Assembly: GCF_030867145.1 (NCBI RefSeq)
Contig: NC_134415.1
Coordinates: 22,608,417 to 22,672,416, forward strand
Source: Opisthocomus hoazin
Lineage: Eukaryota; Chordata; Aves; Opisthocomiformes; Opisthocomidae
Reading direction: 5' to 3'
DNA length: 64,000 bases
Shown here: piece after piece, positions 13,270-27,300 of the stretch
How positions within the stretch are numbered: position 1 is the stretch's first letter
How the letters are laid out: each line of letters starts with the position of its first letter
Translations under genes and position numbers: made by a program
The notes under the pieces: generated by a model
What the model was told of the DNA's origin: nothing
What the model saw: only the letters and a program-made list of their open reading frames with translations
Database searches by the model: none

Positions 13270-13710
13270 TAATTTTTGACACCTGCCAGTGGACCTCTCC
13301 TCTATGAGGACATACAACCTTTTTCAGATTTCCTTTGTGGTTTTGCCATCTACCATATCCTGCAGCAAGGAGTTCCACAGTTTAGTTATGTGCTATGTGA
13401 AAAAAAGGGCTTCCTTCATTAGGTTTCATATGTGGCAATTATTTTCATTGGATGTCTCCATGTCCCTGTGATGTTAGAAATAGTGAATGTGTATACACTT
13501 TTCATTTTCATTTTGACCTCCGTACTTTTACAATCCTTAATGCAAACCAAGGATTTTTTTAAGTTTTCCTTAAACAGAAGCCATTTCCCACTTTTCATCA
13601 GCTTTTTAAGGGCTCTCTCTCTTTTTTGGATAAACTACATCATTTTTTTTGGTCTGAAGAAATGCCAGAAATGCATGCAATATTTGAGATGCAGATGAGT
13701 CGTGAATTCA
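13270..13710 (-). mobile_element. Ancient CR1 LINE remnant (ORF2 3' part), minus strand
   Basis: The plus strand reads as the antisense of an old amniote CR1. It has a block around 'GGAGTTCCACAG' at about 13,369-13,381, then 'TGTGAAAAAA...CTTCCTT', 'TTTCATTGGATG', and near the end 'AGAAATGCATGCAATATTTGAGATG'-like words. The order of these blocks matches the C-terminal coding and 3' region of old CR1 copies. Many indels and stops show that it is long dead. Confidence 0.65.
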
Positions 13711-16700
13711 AACCCAGACATAATCGTATTTTCTGTTTTGTTCTCTCTATATTCTTTCCCTGATAACTCAGTTCCTAGTTTTGGTTTTACCTGACATAAA
13801 AATGTCTCCTGCTTCTGCTGAACTTGATAATGAAAGTTCTGATCTGATTTCTACGAAGGCAGGTTGAATCCCTGGCCCGGAGCTCACCCAGCAGCCCTGC
13901 ACTAATCTCCTGAGTTATCAGGCCACCTACCAGGACACGATTGTTCAGCCTTTTGTTCATCTGAGGAGTAGGTCTGGATGGATTCCATGACAGATCAATG
14001 ACTCTAGGCTTCTCTTGAGGGAAAGAGAATCATTTATCATTGCTAATGGTTTGTTTTCTGTATTGATCTTCCTACCTCCTCCTGACATGCAGCCCTGCTT
14101 ATGAGGGAGTGCTCTCAGAAATATCCCCAGTAAAACCCACTTTACTTCCAGACAGAATGCTGTATGTTGGACGCAACAGTTTTGGGTCCTTCTGATCAGG
14201 TAGGATTACTTTTGGCTGTGCGCTGACTGTTTTGTGCCCAACTAGAATACTGTTAGTAGATGTTGGTGTAATTCTTACATACAATGCTACAGGCAAGGGA
14301 GTAAGGTCAGAACATTCATCCTGTTTTCCACAGTCAGGTGGCCTTGCCCACTCCAGTAGTCTCTGTAATTTGAAAGAACTGAACTCCAAAGCCTGACATT
14401 CACATGATGGCATGAGAATGGCAAGGTTCATTCTTAAAGCAAATTTCTCTCTCTCATCACACCAGAAATAAATAAAATCTCCACTCAAACATATTCTTAC
14501 ATCTCAGAAAACACAAGGATTAAAAAGAACAGCCTTCCTCTCTGTAGGCTTAGCCTCCAAAGCAGGTACGTGTTTGTGCTTTGTGCCTGGGATCCGCAGG
14601 AAGGTGATACTAGGAATGGCCTGCTAACTCTGCTACAGTCAGTGACACAATTCCCAGCAACTTCATTACAAATATGGTTTTACCCAAGGGTTTTACCAGC
14701 TAAGCAACTGTTACTGTATTTATGTACACTTACAGGATTCATGATGTCAAGTGCCAAGCTTTTCAGTTAATTTCTGCTTAGCATCTGTGCAGATGTGCAC
14801 AACAAAAGTCACAGTTGAGGCACAGTCTTTGATTTTTGTCTTTGGATTAGACATTTGGTACATGAAAGCAGAAGACAAAATTAATTGTTTTTTTCTAGGT
14901 CCTAACTTTGTTCCCCAGAGAAGTAGATTTCAAGGGGATTGCTTCTATGAGTAAAATTACTCACATGCATATATCTTCACAGGATCAGCACCGAAATTCG
15001 TGTGTTTCTTCTTGCGGAGCAATTACTTTTCACATTTCATATTAACAATGTTAGCTCCCAATTCAATTAACATCACCACTGTTTTCTCTTGACAATTTCA
15101 TGGCAAGTCTATAGGGATCCCATTAAAATGTCATTATATTGCTGCTGTGTTGTAAGACTTCAGTGGGAAAACAATTTCAGTGCAAGTCTACAGAGATCTT
15201 GTTATGAAGCTGTTAGAATGTGAAATGCAAATGGCATCAATTATTTCAGTGTGAGCCTGTGGAGTCCCAATCCCGATGTCATCATGATATGAAGTTAAAA
15301 AGAAAAACTATTCCAGCCTTCATGTATGGAGACACCAGAATGATGTGAGAATTAAGGGAGAAAGGGAAAGGGAGGAAGGGGCAAAACACTTTTAATGCAT
15401 TGTTGTAGTGATGCGGGACAACAAACAGAATTCATAGGTCGTCTATTATAGTCACCATATGACCTTGGCAACCCTAGTCCTGAGCCTTCTATATATACAG
15501 TCCTCTAATCCAAAGGATTTACACGATGAGATTATAGTGATAGGGGTGATTTTTAGATCCCTGCGACGAAAGCGTCCGATCCTGCTGCACATACTTTGAG
15601 CAGAATGTAGTTTCCCACAGTTGAAGTTTATTCTGCACCATGCAACACATAAGTACCCCTTAAATCCATGGTAAATCTAATCATGTCTGTACGCTTCATC
15701 CGTGCATTTCTCTAGAAATAATTAGAAGAGAAGGATCACCAACCCAGAGGGTGGATCCCCACTGTGTGCTGAGGGCAGCTCCAAAGCTGCCTTGATACCA
15801 GGCGCATCAGTCACACAGACAGCAAACTCGTGAGAGGAAGCTCAGGTGCAGCTCGAATGTCCCCATGGAGCACATCTGACATCGGTCCTCTCAGCGCATG
15901 TGTGGAGGGGGACTTGGCTCCCTGGACACTGCCTGCGTGGAAGTTGCCTCCATGGTCACTTGCCTGCCCTAAAAAGCCGTTGTTTCCGAATGCGGGAGAG
16001 AAAGCCACAGGGTCTCTGCAAGTGAGGCTGGAAGATGGCTGATCATGCAGTGCTGGGTTATTACTATCTGGATGAGTGAAGACAGTGGGATTAGACCCAA
16101 AGGCAAGAGCCTGGTGAGGTTAGTTAAGGAGGAGGAGCAGTTGCTGGGGGAGCAGATAGAAACAATATGAATGTGTGGAAGATGTGACCAAGTACAGTAT
16201 CTAAAATGCATCTTTGCATGCTGTGCCAAGCCTAGAATTTTTGGTGTGCAGAGCCTGCATCCCCTTATCTTTGTGCAGATATGCTCCCCTCTATTTGCAG
16301 AAGGTCTCCATAAAGTAAAACAAAAGTAATAGCTACCTGTAGTAAACTCCAAAAAAGATCTCCAGGTTTTCAGTCAAGCTCTTCGGGCTTTGGTCCAAAC
16401 TCATCTAGTCTATGATGGCCTACAGAAGAATATTAATTTTGCTGATATGAACCAAGGAAGTTGGTGACTGTTACCTGCTCTTCTGCCACAAACAATGTAA
16501 AGTGTCTGAAAGGACAGATCTGCCTGATAGGATAGGTAATCTCCTCAAATTCCCATCACAAATTAATGTTTGCTTTTCCAGAAAACTGTCAACATTGCTG
16601 GCATCACCCTTGACCAATTCCAGAACCATGAAGGGCTTCGGTACAAGTCCAGGAATCCGTGACTGGAGGAGAAACGGGATTTCCTCTTTTTCTTCTTCTT

Positions 16701-18266
16701 TTCCAAAAACATTACAGGTTTAACTGTTCATAATTCTGTCCTTCTGTAGATAACATTAGATCTATGAAACTGTTCAGAAATACAATGGCAAGATCTTAGA
16801 ACAAGTCTCAGATTTATGAACTACCCTAGGAGAGTTGATCTGACTGTATCTGATGTGTCGGTCTGTCTGCCTACGCATACTTCTGATGGCATTTCCCAGG
16901 AGACTTGCAGCAGCAGCATATACTGCATTGCATCCACAGAATTCCATAATAAATAATTCTGTAGATGTCACAGGCCTTTCAACACGATCCTAAGTTAAAG
17001 GAGCTGTAATTTCCTTATGTTTCTTAACATCTGTTCAACAAATGAAGTTTCCAACTTTGTTTATACTTGCTCTAAAGCCAGGTATTCTCTGCAAGCTGAA
17101 ACTTTTTTTAAGGACAGGCAGTTACCAGAAGAGTTTCTGCCTCGCTCCAGCATAACTTGGTATCATCTATCTGTAGTATTCACTTCCAGAACTATTAGAA
17201 AGTAATAACAGTATGGACATTATATGGTTTAATACTCATTTTAACTTACTGAAGTGTGAAGTACTGTGGTAACACCTCAACATCCTGCTGCTGGTACGGC
17301 CAAATCTTGAGCAGGCTGTGGTATGTTGCACAAGCCTCCACACTTTGCCGACGCTCAGAAATCTCTGCAGCTCATCCATATGGAGAGTATCTGTTGGGAG
17401 TTTTCTCCTCACTCTGTGTCTGCTAAGATTCACTGAGGATAGCCAGTGACTAGCTGTGAAACTTGAAGATTTTTACGTTCTCTTTTCTGAGCTGCATGTT
17501 AGGCAACAATTGTGTGATATCCTTTGCTATTAGAATGGTCAACATTAGGGTAGTCTCGCCAGCTGAGCAGCTACTGTAGTTGGTGGCAGCTGCTATAGCT
17601 GTGAGTTACTCCCAAGAGTAACATCTTGTGGCTAGGCTGTGTTGTTTATATGTGGGTAGACAAAGCTCAAGGGGGTCTGCATTCTGGCTGTCTTCTTTCT
17701 GCACTGAAAATAATACAAGCTTATTGAAACAATCTGTATAATCAGGACAGAAAATGAATACGAACAGGCTCACTCATAAAATTTCTCTTTCTTCTGCTTC
17801 TGTACTCCCAGACCTCCTCTGTGAACAGCCTCTTCTGCAATGTATTTTGCTATTTCTGGATCTGTTCCATGACAGAATGCAGAAGAGCACCAACATTGCT
17901 CTGGGTTAGCGGAGTTAAAAAGCAAAAACTGAAGAACAAAACTCAGCAGGCAACCTAAATAGTAACTTGTCCTGTTTTCAGCTGGGATAAATTTTCCTCC
18001 CAATAGCTGCTGTGTTTTGGATTTAATACAAGAAGAATGTTGATAACACTGATATTTTTAGGTGTTCCTAAGAAATCAAGGACTTGTTCCAGTCTCCCAT
18101 GTTCAGCTAACGAGCAGGTGTACAAGAGCTGGGAGGGAGCATAGCCAGGCAGCCAGCTCAAGCTGGCCAGTCGAAATAATCCATACCATAGATGTCATGC
18201 TCAGTTTATGGATGGGGGCTGGCCAGGGAGGCAGGAATCCTTTCTTTCCTTTTATTTTTTTTTTCC
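13711..18266. other. Intergenic sequence, no gene seen
   Basis: AT-rich non-coding DNA. The longest open frames (for example 14,099-14,488 on the minus strand) show no domain or family resemblance and are treated as chance. Confidence 0.55.
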
Positions 18267-18640
18267 TGTGAGTTTGGTCTTTTTCTGTGAGTTATGCAAA
18301 TTTCACGAGTTTGGCCAGATCCACAAAATTCGTGAGCACTGGGAAACCTGTGAGCTTCCGCAATCGCTGCTTGAGAACTGGCTATGCATCTGTTTATTGG
18401 ATGGTGAGAAAAATTGTATTGTGTATAGCTTGTTTTACATATTCATTATTGTCATTATTAGTAGTAACAGTAGTAGTAGTATTAGTATTTCCTTTTTTGT
18501 CTTATTAAACTGTCTTTATCTCAACCCACAAGTTTTACCTTTAGCCCATTTCTCCTCCCTGTCCCACTGGGGGGAAAGGGGAGGGGTGAGCGAGTGGCTG
18601 TCTAGTGCTTAGTTGCCAGCTGCTGGGTTAAACCATGACA
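18267..18640 (+). mobile_element. Solo LTR of an avian ERV-L-type endogenous retrovirus
   Basis: The element ends in ...GGGTTAAACCATGACA, the common end of a family of avian ERV LTRs. It begins at about TGTGAGTTTGG, giving TGT...ACA ends. Inside are a POU octamer ATGCAAAT (18,294-18,301), a GTA/TAG trinucleotide stretch (about 18,455-18,490) and a poly(A) signal ATTAAA (18,504-18,509), which sets the plus orientation. No gag-pol-env sequence and no second LTR are present, so it is a solo LTR. I could not see a target-site duplication, so the left edge may be off by tens of bases. Confidence 0.75.
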
Positions 18641-20024
18641 TAGCTGAACCCAGTTTAGGTTGCTAGGGGTTATTCAGTCCAAATCAGTTCACCCACCTCC
18701 TCCCCCATTCAACTGCAATGCTTATTTTGTACAGGAATTAGTAGGGATAAGTGATAGCTCTTTGCAAAACATTTACGAATGAACCAGCATCCCATATTTG
18801 CATAGCCCACAGCTGGTATTAGAAGTTCAGCTGTTGTGCTGAGCCTGTGCTAAATTCAGCAAGCTCCAGTGGCTAAAACAACTACAAGATAAAGGACAGT
18901 TGCAAGATGTGCTGGCTTTGGATATCTGGTTGCAAACAGACACTTTCGCTCCAGAATAGCAGAAAGAAGGCTGGAGGAATGGCCGGAGAGGACAGAGGGG
19001 AAGGTGGCAGCAGAAGGAGGTTGGAGCTGGGTGCCAAGGCAAGAGGTGGAACAAACCCACTGAGCAACACACTTACTTCTCCCATTGAGCAGAAGAGGAT
19101 AATATCCCAGACACTTCCCTACCCACAGGGGGGGTTGTCCCTGTTGCCTACTGCTAGATACCTCCTTCCTCTCTCCCCTTCTCCCTGGCATCATGTAGCA
19201 CATGTTCTGAGTCTGTTGGCTGGGACAATGACGCAGTCCCACCCACACCCACTCTGACTTGGAAAGGGATGGAGGGGCAAAGAGACATTGCCAGACTGGA
19301 AATCCTGCCCCACGGCTGTACCACACTCCTTGGTACAACCCCAGTGCAGCCTGGTTCCTCCCCAGGTCAGACCTTCGTAATACATTCAGTGTGGGCCTGC
19401 TGGGGCTAGATGACAGGTCCTGTGCTCTCCTGTAACACTACAAGGCTCACCTTTACATCAAGTGATTTGTCAGTATTTTCCTGCTAGCATTTGACTTTTC
19501 TCTTGGCTTTGCTCCTCACTGCTGTTAACTGTCCTGACAAATGAAAGTCATTCTGAAACTATGTGGCTTTGTAATTATTATCTTTGTTAAATATTTTGAA
19601 AGCTGAAGAGTTGATGTTTGCTCCCTCACAAGCTGAAATTCCTGCCAGAAGTTCAATTTAACTGTCAACACCTCTGCTCATGAACTTAAATATTTTGGAG
19701 TCTGTCTTTATAGTTACATATATCAGCAAGTTCTGCTTTCTGTAGGACAGACAACTGGTTGCTAATAAGAATGTATTCCTGTTTAGTCATGTTTCTTTAT
19801 TTAAGGCTGATGTTGAACTAGTTTTCATCTCTCTGTGCTAGTATTCATGTCAGAAATAGGTTTTCTGAGTTCACTGCTGGTTATAGCCCTTCAGGGTTCC
19901 AGTGCTTTAAAAAAATCCCAGATCCTGGATAACCTCGTGAAAAACATTGCTACTAGCTCTTTGAATTTGGAATGGTAATGCCTGGAAATGCTTGTGATAG
20001 GTCCCTCCCCTTTCCATGTCTGGA
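18641..20024. other. Intergenic sequence between LTR and CR1, no gene seen
   Basis: No exon or RNA gene was recognised. Overlapping open frames at about 18,830-19,390 on both strands look like chance frames in locally GC-richer DNA. Confidence 0.55.
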
Positions 20025-21239
20025 GGTCATCAACAAGCAAGTGGAGGAAAAGAAGGTTATCAGGAGTAGTCAGCATGGATTCACCAAGGGGAAATCATGC
20101 CTGACCAATCTGATAGCTTTCTACGATGACATGACTGGCTGGGTAGATGAAGGGAGAGCCGTAGATGTTGTCTACCTAGACTTCAGCAAGGCTTTCGACA
20201 CAGTGTCCCATAATATCCTCCTAGGGAAGCTCAGGAAGTGTGGGCTGGATGAGTGGTCGGTGAGGTGGATTGAGAACTGGCTGAATGGCAGAACTCAGAG
20301 GGTTGTCGTCAGCGACGCTGAGTCTAGTTGGAGGCTGGTAACTAGTGGTGTCCCCCAGGGATCAGTACTGGGCCCAGCCTTGTTTAACTTCTCATCAATG
20401 ACCTGGATGAAGAGTTAGAATGTACCCTCAGCAAGTTTGCTGATGACACCAAACTGGGAGGTGTGGTGGATACACCAGCAGGCTGTGCTGCCATTCAGCG
20501 TGACCTGGAAAGGCTGGAAAGTTGGGCAGAGAGGAACCTGATGAGGTTCAACAAGGGCAAATGCACGGTCCTGCACCTGGGGAGCAACAGCCCCATGCAT
20601 CGGTACAGGCTTGGGGTGGACCTGCTGGAGAGCAGCTCTGCGGAGAGGGACCTGGGTGTCCTGGTGGACGACAGGTTATCCATGAGCCAGCAGTGTGCCC
20701 TGGCTGCCAAGAAGGCCAAAGGCATTCTGGGGTGCATCAAGAAGAGTGTGGCCAGCAGGTCGAGGGAGGTTCTCCTTCCCCTCTACACTGCCCTAGTGAG
20801 GCCTCATCTGGAGTACTCTGTCCAGTTCTGGGCTCCCCAGTTCAAGAAAGATGAAGAGCTACTGGAGAGAGTCCAGCGGAGGGCTACAAGGATGGTGAGG
20901 GGACTGGAACATCTCTCCTACGAGGAGAGGCTGAGGGAGCTGGGCTTGTTCAGCCTGAAGAAGAGGAGACTGAGAGGGGACCTAATATATACTTACAAAT
21001 ATCTGAAGGGTGGGTGTCAGGAGGATGGGGCCAAGCTCTTTTCAGTAGTGCCCAGTGACAGGACAAGGGGCATTGGGCACAAACTGAAGCACAGGAAGTT
21101 CCGTCTGAACATGAGGAAGAATTTCTTCCCTCTGAGGGTGACGGAGCACTGGAACAGGCTGCCCAGGGAGGTTGTGGAGTCTGCTTCTCTGGAGATATTC
21201 AAGACCTGTCTGGACAAGGTCCTGTGCAGCCTGCTGTAG
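20025..21239 (+). pseudogene. CR1 ORF2 reverse transcriptase remnant (frameshifted)
   Basis: Two open segments, 20,025-about 20,390 and about 20,390-21,239, together cover the reverse transcriptase from the fingers/palm to the C-terminal end. They are in different frames because of a single small indel. In family terms the protein would copy CR1 RNA at a nicked target site. Here it lacks the N-terminal endonuclease and is broken, so no active product is expected. The long conserved frame implies a fairly young insertion. Confidence 0.85.
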
Positions 21240-21337
21240 GTGACCCTGCTTCGGCAGGAGGGTTGGACTAGATGACCCACAGAGGTCCCTTCCAACCTCT
21301 ACCATTCTGTGATTCTGTGATTCTGTATTCTGTATTC
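20025..21337 (+). mobile_element. CR1 LINE, 5'-truncated, reverse transcriptase half of ORF2 plus 3' end
   Basis: The element carries the C-terminal part of the CR1 ORF2 reverse transcriptase. Visible motifs are QHGFTKGKSC, YLDFSKAFDTV, SGVPQGSVLGP and the catalytic FADD. The maturase-like end follows ([22 protein letters not shown]). ORF2 ends at TAG 21,237-21,239. A short 3' UTR leads to the CR1 tail of ATTCTGTG and ATTCTGT units at 21,304-21,337. The frame is nearly intact: one indel near 20,390 (LFNF versus LINDLDEE) breaks it. The endonuclease half is missing, as is usual for 5'-truncated copies. The left edge is approximate. Confidence 0.95.
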
Positions 21338-24300
21338 ACAGGAGACTGTGGCACTTGGGCACTTTTCAAAATTTCCCTGAAGTTTAGATCTTCAGACTGA
21401 TGCTCAACTCCCATTGACTTTAGATGGAATTAGACACCTGTGCGGACTTGAAAATAAGGGTGACAAAGATTTCCAAATATGCTGATGTACCTAGTTCCCT
21501 TTAATTTCTCATGAGAAACTGAATCTGCATCTTTAAGCTACAAAAAACGGAATAATCTCTATCTCTCCTCATTCCTTTGCATCCTCTGTCCTTATAAGGA
21601 GTTGGAATAAGAAGCATTTGCAGTGGGATATACTCAAACCTCACTGGTTTTTGTTGTCTTTTTAAAGGAATTCAGTGCACATTTATCCTTAAGATATAAT
21701 GGGAGCTGTGTATGACCTTTATTGGATACCCCAGTAGTAGCCTGTTAACTCTATATTAAGCCTCTCTTCATTAATAACCCTCTACATTCCCAAATGACTA
21801 CTCTTTTACCCTGGCTGGACAGTGCTCAGCCACAGTCTGCTCTGCATGGGCAGAGGCAGGAGGAGAAGCAATGATGTTAACACAAACCAGACAGAGAGAA
21901 CATGCCCTGAAATCCTCCCATGCTGAAGAACACTTGAGCATGACCACAGCTCCTTGGGTAGGGAAAGGCAGAGTGGGCAACTCTCTCCTCCAGAGTTCAT
22001 GCACATTAAGTTCATGCGCTATTTCATGCTGTGGTCCATAAGGAAATGGCCTGATTGCTCGGGTTGCATTTACACTCCTCTGAAACTCTCTTCTGCTTAG
22101 GCCTAGGTGTCTCCCTTTGGTATCTGCCTTTAAGTTCTGTGTGAGAATTCAGTTAAAAAGCAAAATGTTCCTTGTTCAAGGTATTTCTGTGGATGCCACC
22201 AGCAAATTCCTTAATAAATGCCAGAGAATATAATTACGTCTACTGACACAGTCCCTGGAATGATGAGCTATTTATTAGGCCATTCATCTGACGTGTCACC
22301 ACCTAATATGTTATATTACATCCCTCTACATTTTCCAACAAAAATAAATCTGCTTTCATTTTAATTTGGGGATTTGTCATAGGAGGAATTGGGTTTGCAT
22401 TCTTTGTTGGGGTTTTGTGTGTGTATGTCAGGAATCGACACAGTAATGAGACCACAAGAGCAAAAAACTCTTTAACATGGAAGAGAAATAATCTCTTACA
22501 CAGAACAGAGCACATTGAAGCATAAATAGGACAAACTGCATGGCAGTAAGTACAAGCAGCTGGTCAGAGCAGATTCACAGACAGAGTGGAGCTATCTTGG
22601 GATAAGAGACTCATTTAGCTTTCAAAAGTGCCTAATGTGCCAAAACAGCCCAAATGATCGGGTTTCCCTAATCACCAAGAGTATATTTCATGCCAGGGCT
22701 GAGATCCCCATTGCACTAGCACCTTTAACTCACCTAGATTAGACTGTGGTCCTCTGAAGCCTCAGAGGACTCGGGCTTCTGACACTGCCTTTGTGCAGCC
22801 CCTCTGTATCAGTACAGATTTCACCTCACAGCCATTCACGTGCAGTGCTGGTGCCAAAAAGTAGAGTGATAACCAAAGTCTTCAGCAAGGTGCTTAAAAT
22901 GTGAATTGTCGGGCAACAGGGATAAGGATCCCACAGTTCAGATGTACAGTTAGGATATACTTATGAATGTGCTTGGAACTTGATTTCTCAGAAAGCAGTA
23001 CCACCTGAAGCTGAGTTTTAGAAGTGTCAAGCAATATTGCCACCAGGACAGTCTAAGAGATTATAGCAGCATGTGGAGAAGGAAATCAAGAATAGAAGCA
23101 TAAGAATAGTGTTGCCCATAAGGGAGCATCCTGGAGGAAGCAGCAAAAATATTCTTTTATGGAGAATGCTGTTCTAGAAAGTGGTATAAAGAATGTTTTT
23201 GCTATGAGGAAGAATGGCAGCAAATGAGCAGAAACACTAGGAGAAGTGGCAACTGAAATGTAGTTTCTCAACATCTAGGTACAAAGGTAGTAAACAAGGT
23301 GAGATGTCTGGAAAGTTTAGGAAAGGTCTAGGAAAGGCTATTTAAATGTGTTTTAAACACCATGTGGCTAGTACCGAAGGAGAGATCGGTGGCAGCCACT
23401 ATGAGCAAAAGAGGCGATTCTGATGACTATATCAGGACAGCTGGTTTCTCTCTAGTCTACCTTCTGGCTCCCTAAATAGCCCTGGGCAACCCACTTAGGT
23501 GCTACTGCTGCATCAAGTCCCAAAATCACTCCCCAGTCCACACCAGGGACAAGCAAAGCCTAAAATGCAGAGAACTCAGCACAAGTACGAGGTGAAGTGA
23601 CTGGTCCAGCTGGTGCAGAGGCCACCGGCACGGGCAATGCCTGAAGGACGTGCTGCCTGCCCTGCTCGCCTGCACAGCCTCCTCACGCCCTACCACAGCT
23701 GGCTGCAACCCTCTTCACAGGCATTAGTAATCTTTGCAGGGGAAAGGATGGGGAGAAGTGACTGCAGATCTTTAAGATAATAAAAACATTTTACATTTGT
23801 TCACACAAAACCTTTTCATACATGAAATAATACTACTTGTTTTCTTAGGAATAAACCGAGTTCCTATAAATGCAGCTTCAAAAGCCAGCAGTGCCCTTCA
23901 GTATGTTCACCATGTCCAACCCACACTGGCACAAGGTGACATTAAAATGGAAATTTTCTCTACAAGTATCTTTCATCGGAGAGCTGTCCCACGGCGGGCG
24001 GGGTGAATGCCAGCTTGCGGCAGTCCCTTCGCTCCCCTGTGAGGCAGCACTGCCCATCAGCCCTGCCTGTACAAAGGTGCGCCATGTACTACCGCTGCTC
24101 GTACTCACCGTTGTCAGGCACAGGAGATGAAAAATTACTGCACGATCGTTTTGTAACAGTAAAGTTGTACAGCCAGGTGCCTCTGTATGTGGCTTCCTCT
24201 GTGTTGCATGGAAGGGAGAGGTGTACTGCAACAGGATACAGCAGCCAAGGAGGGCTGGAGTTTGCCTGGTCCAGTTCTCTGCTGCAGCTGGCTCTCTTCC

Positions 24301-27300
24301 AGTAGAAAATCTGTAACTGTGTTTATATCTGAAGTAGAGAGATCTAGACATGTGGAAGGGTCTTCTCAAAAGCAAAAATCACGGAGATTTGTACTTCAAC
24401 AGCACTCGTACCGTTTGCAATTTTACACACTGTGAGCGTGCATGCATGTGTTTTGGGCCGAGCTTCTCTGTTCGGTGAACGAAAAATAGTAGGGCTGCTT
24501 TAAATTTGGGAAATTCTTAATTAAACAGCATTGGGAGAAAGCCCCCAAGTCTGCAATGCAAATATACACACATCCTGCCCCAGGAATGCTTAAGAAGTGT
24601 TGTCTGCATGACTTTCATCTGCCCAGCTAATTTCTTGATCTCTCAGTATAACCCTTTCTGATAGACACTATCCTTGCACAGTTCTCTGATATGCTCAGCT
24701 GAAAGGCGTCGGAGAAGTGCCAAATGTCAGTGTTACTCTCGTAGGCGAGTACAGCTGTGGAAGATCCCCTTCTCATCTCATGCTGCCACGATGCGCCTTT
24801 GTTTTTCACACACACATGCACAGCTCTGGCTTCTGCGTGCCTCTCCAGGGAAGAGAGATGCTGAAATGCCTTGTTCCAGATGCATGCTTTGGTACAGGGT
24901 ATTTAGCAATGCTCATTCACTGACAGAACCTGTGCTGTCACCTTCTAGACTGCAAGTAACCTGAGAGAGGAATGTGTCAAGGAGTGAAAGGCTTCAGTGC
25001 TGTGGAAAGAGTTACACCTTTGCCTCCCAGAACCTGCAGGCTAGGTAAAGTGGCCAGAATCAACATAATGTGTACTAAAAGACGCATGGATTGGGCTTCT
25101 GGGGAGAATTCCCTTATTGTGTGAGCCAAGGAAGACACTGTCAGTCCCTGGAGATGATTTCTGTCAGAAAGCCAGATCATTCTTCCCTGGTCCTCTTCCT
25201 GAGCCCTGGGGATTACACAGCACCTGTATGCCTAGTTCCTTTTACAGGTCTGTGAACATAACAGGACACAGCAGCCGGTCTGGAAGTACCCATCTGCCTT
25301 GGCACCCTGCAGTGGCAGGCTCAGAGCTACCCAGTACGGTGGTGGTAACCTCACTGTGATATTGGGAATAGTCTCCAGCTTGGGTGCTCTCAGAGAGGGA
25401 GGCTGTCCTGAATGCAAGGAGCTGTCCTTCATCTCTTCCCTCCTTCCAGCTTAAAACAGGAAAAAATATAAATTTCAGAGTCTCTTTAGGATTTTGTTTC
25501 ATATTTTCTCAAGTCATAGGGCCCATCCTGGGATAAAAAGTGTAGGCACATGACGTCAGATGATGCCAGGACCAACAGGTCACCGACCTGTTGTTGTAAA
25601 TCAAGCTTAGACATCAGTTCCCAAAAGTGATTTAACAACTTTATTTCCTAATCCCAAATTTTAAATTTTGCTTTACGGCCCTTGTGCTTTCTTCCACCTC
25701 AGCAGTGTGGCAACAAGGATGTGACCTTAAGGAGGTGTGGTAATAAATACTCTGCTTAGGTAGTGACAGGGCTGTATCTGACATCTCGCCAGAAGACAAA
25801 CAAATCCTCAGTGCCTTGAGGCCTCAAGCCAGTCTCCATGCCAACCCGTTATTTGAAAAAAATTTCCTGAAGGCTGACATCTCTATCCAACCTTGGCAAC
25901 ACCATGTGATTGAGATGGGCTCCAGTGCCAGCAAATGGGTTGGGTTCGATGTTCAGTCACGGAGTGCTTGTATTGATGTTGCACTGTATCTGCAGCCCAC
26001 AGACCCCAGGACAGTTGTTCCACCTGAACACTCAGTAGCCACATGACTGCACACAGCTGGGCTCCTCTGAAGCCGCTTCACTGCTGCTGAATTGTTGCTT
26101 AGTGTGTCTAGAATCACAGATCCCAAATATAGTCAAGATATTCAGTGTATGAATTCACAGGAACTGTCTTGTGTCCAAATTATTCTTCAGAATGTTCATG
26201 GCCAAATCTTGGCCAGCTTATTAACAACACTTGTCAATCCAATGGAGACCCCTGGATTCAAGGGCAGTAATTAAATGGATGACACTTCCAAATTCAAGGA
26301 TAGAAGAAAAGTACATACTGTTTGGAACTCTTGGCAGTAAGGCACACACGAAACAGCATGATATGTAACATTGCCTGAATGCTCCAGTTCCTATCTCAGG
26401 TCATCATGTGCCTTCAGACAGCAAGGAGGAGAAAGAAGCACTGCATGCTGAGCTGTTGAATTGTTCAATAGTAGCCGTAACCGCTGTCTTGACTCATGCC
26501 TTGACACAGTCTCCTCACTTTCTGGCTCCCACTGACAGTGACACCATGGCAGCTTGTCTCTTGAGTAGATTCATCAGTCTGGTTAAGTTTGCATGCATTA
26601 ATGCATTTAGAGAGGTCACTAATCCGTCCCAAGCTGAAACTGTGATTCAATCCAAGAGGTTAATACACTGCTCTTACATAGTGCAGTGAAGAAGTTGAAC
26701 TTGTATGTTATCACTCACTGTTTAGACACCATAACACCTCACAAATACACACTGCCTTTCAGACAGGAACTTCAAAATATTTTTCCAGTCACCAGTTTGA
26801 TCCCACAATGCACCAGCCAAGTCAGCTGTCAAATGCAGCTCTCCCCTTTTCAGGTAGGTAAACTGAGGCAGTGAAAACTCAGACATGGGTGTCCAACATA
26901 GCTTGTTTTCAAAGACACAGCTCCTTACAGCTGCCATTGCTTTAGGATTCCTACGTACCTCTGAACTTCAGATAACATTTATTGAAATGAATAATGAAGT
27001 GAATAATGAAGTGAACAAAACATGAATAAAGATGACAGCATATGAACATATTTACTTGTCCTTTTTGTGATCCTTTAGACCTCATAACTTATTTTATGCA
27101 TGCAAGGAAGATGAATGGAAGGCCAGGGGTTTGGGGGTTATTTTGCCAAAAGGAATGGTTTGTGTTCCCTAACAAAGACACCTAATTTTTAGCAAAAGCT
27201 GAAAAGAGGAAGAGAATTCCATACTACTGGTATTATATATCCCCTTGTTTGTGCACACTGGCCGGTCTCCAAAGCAGAGCGTGTGGAAACCATATGACTA

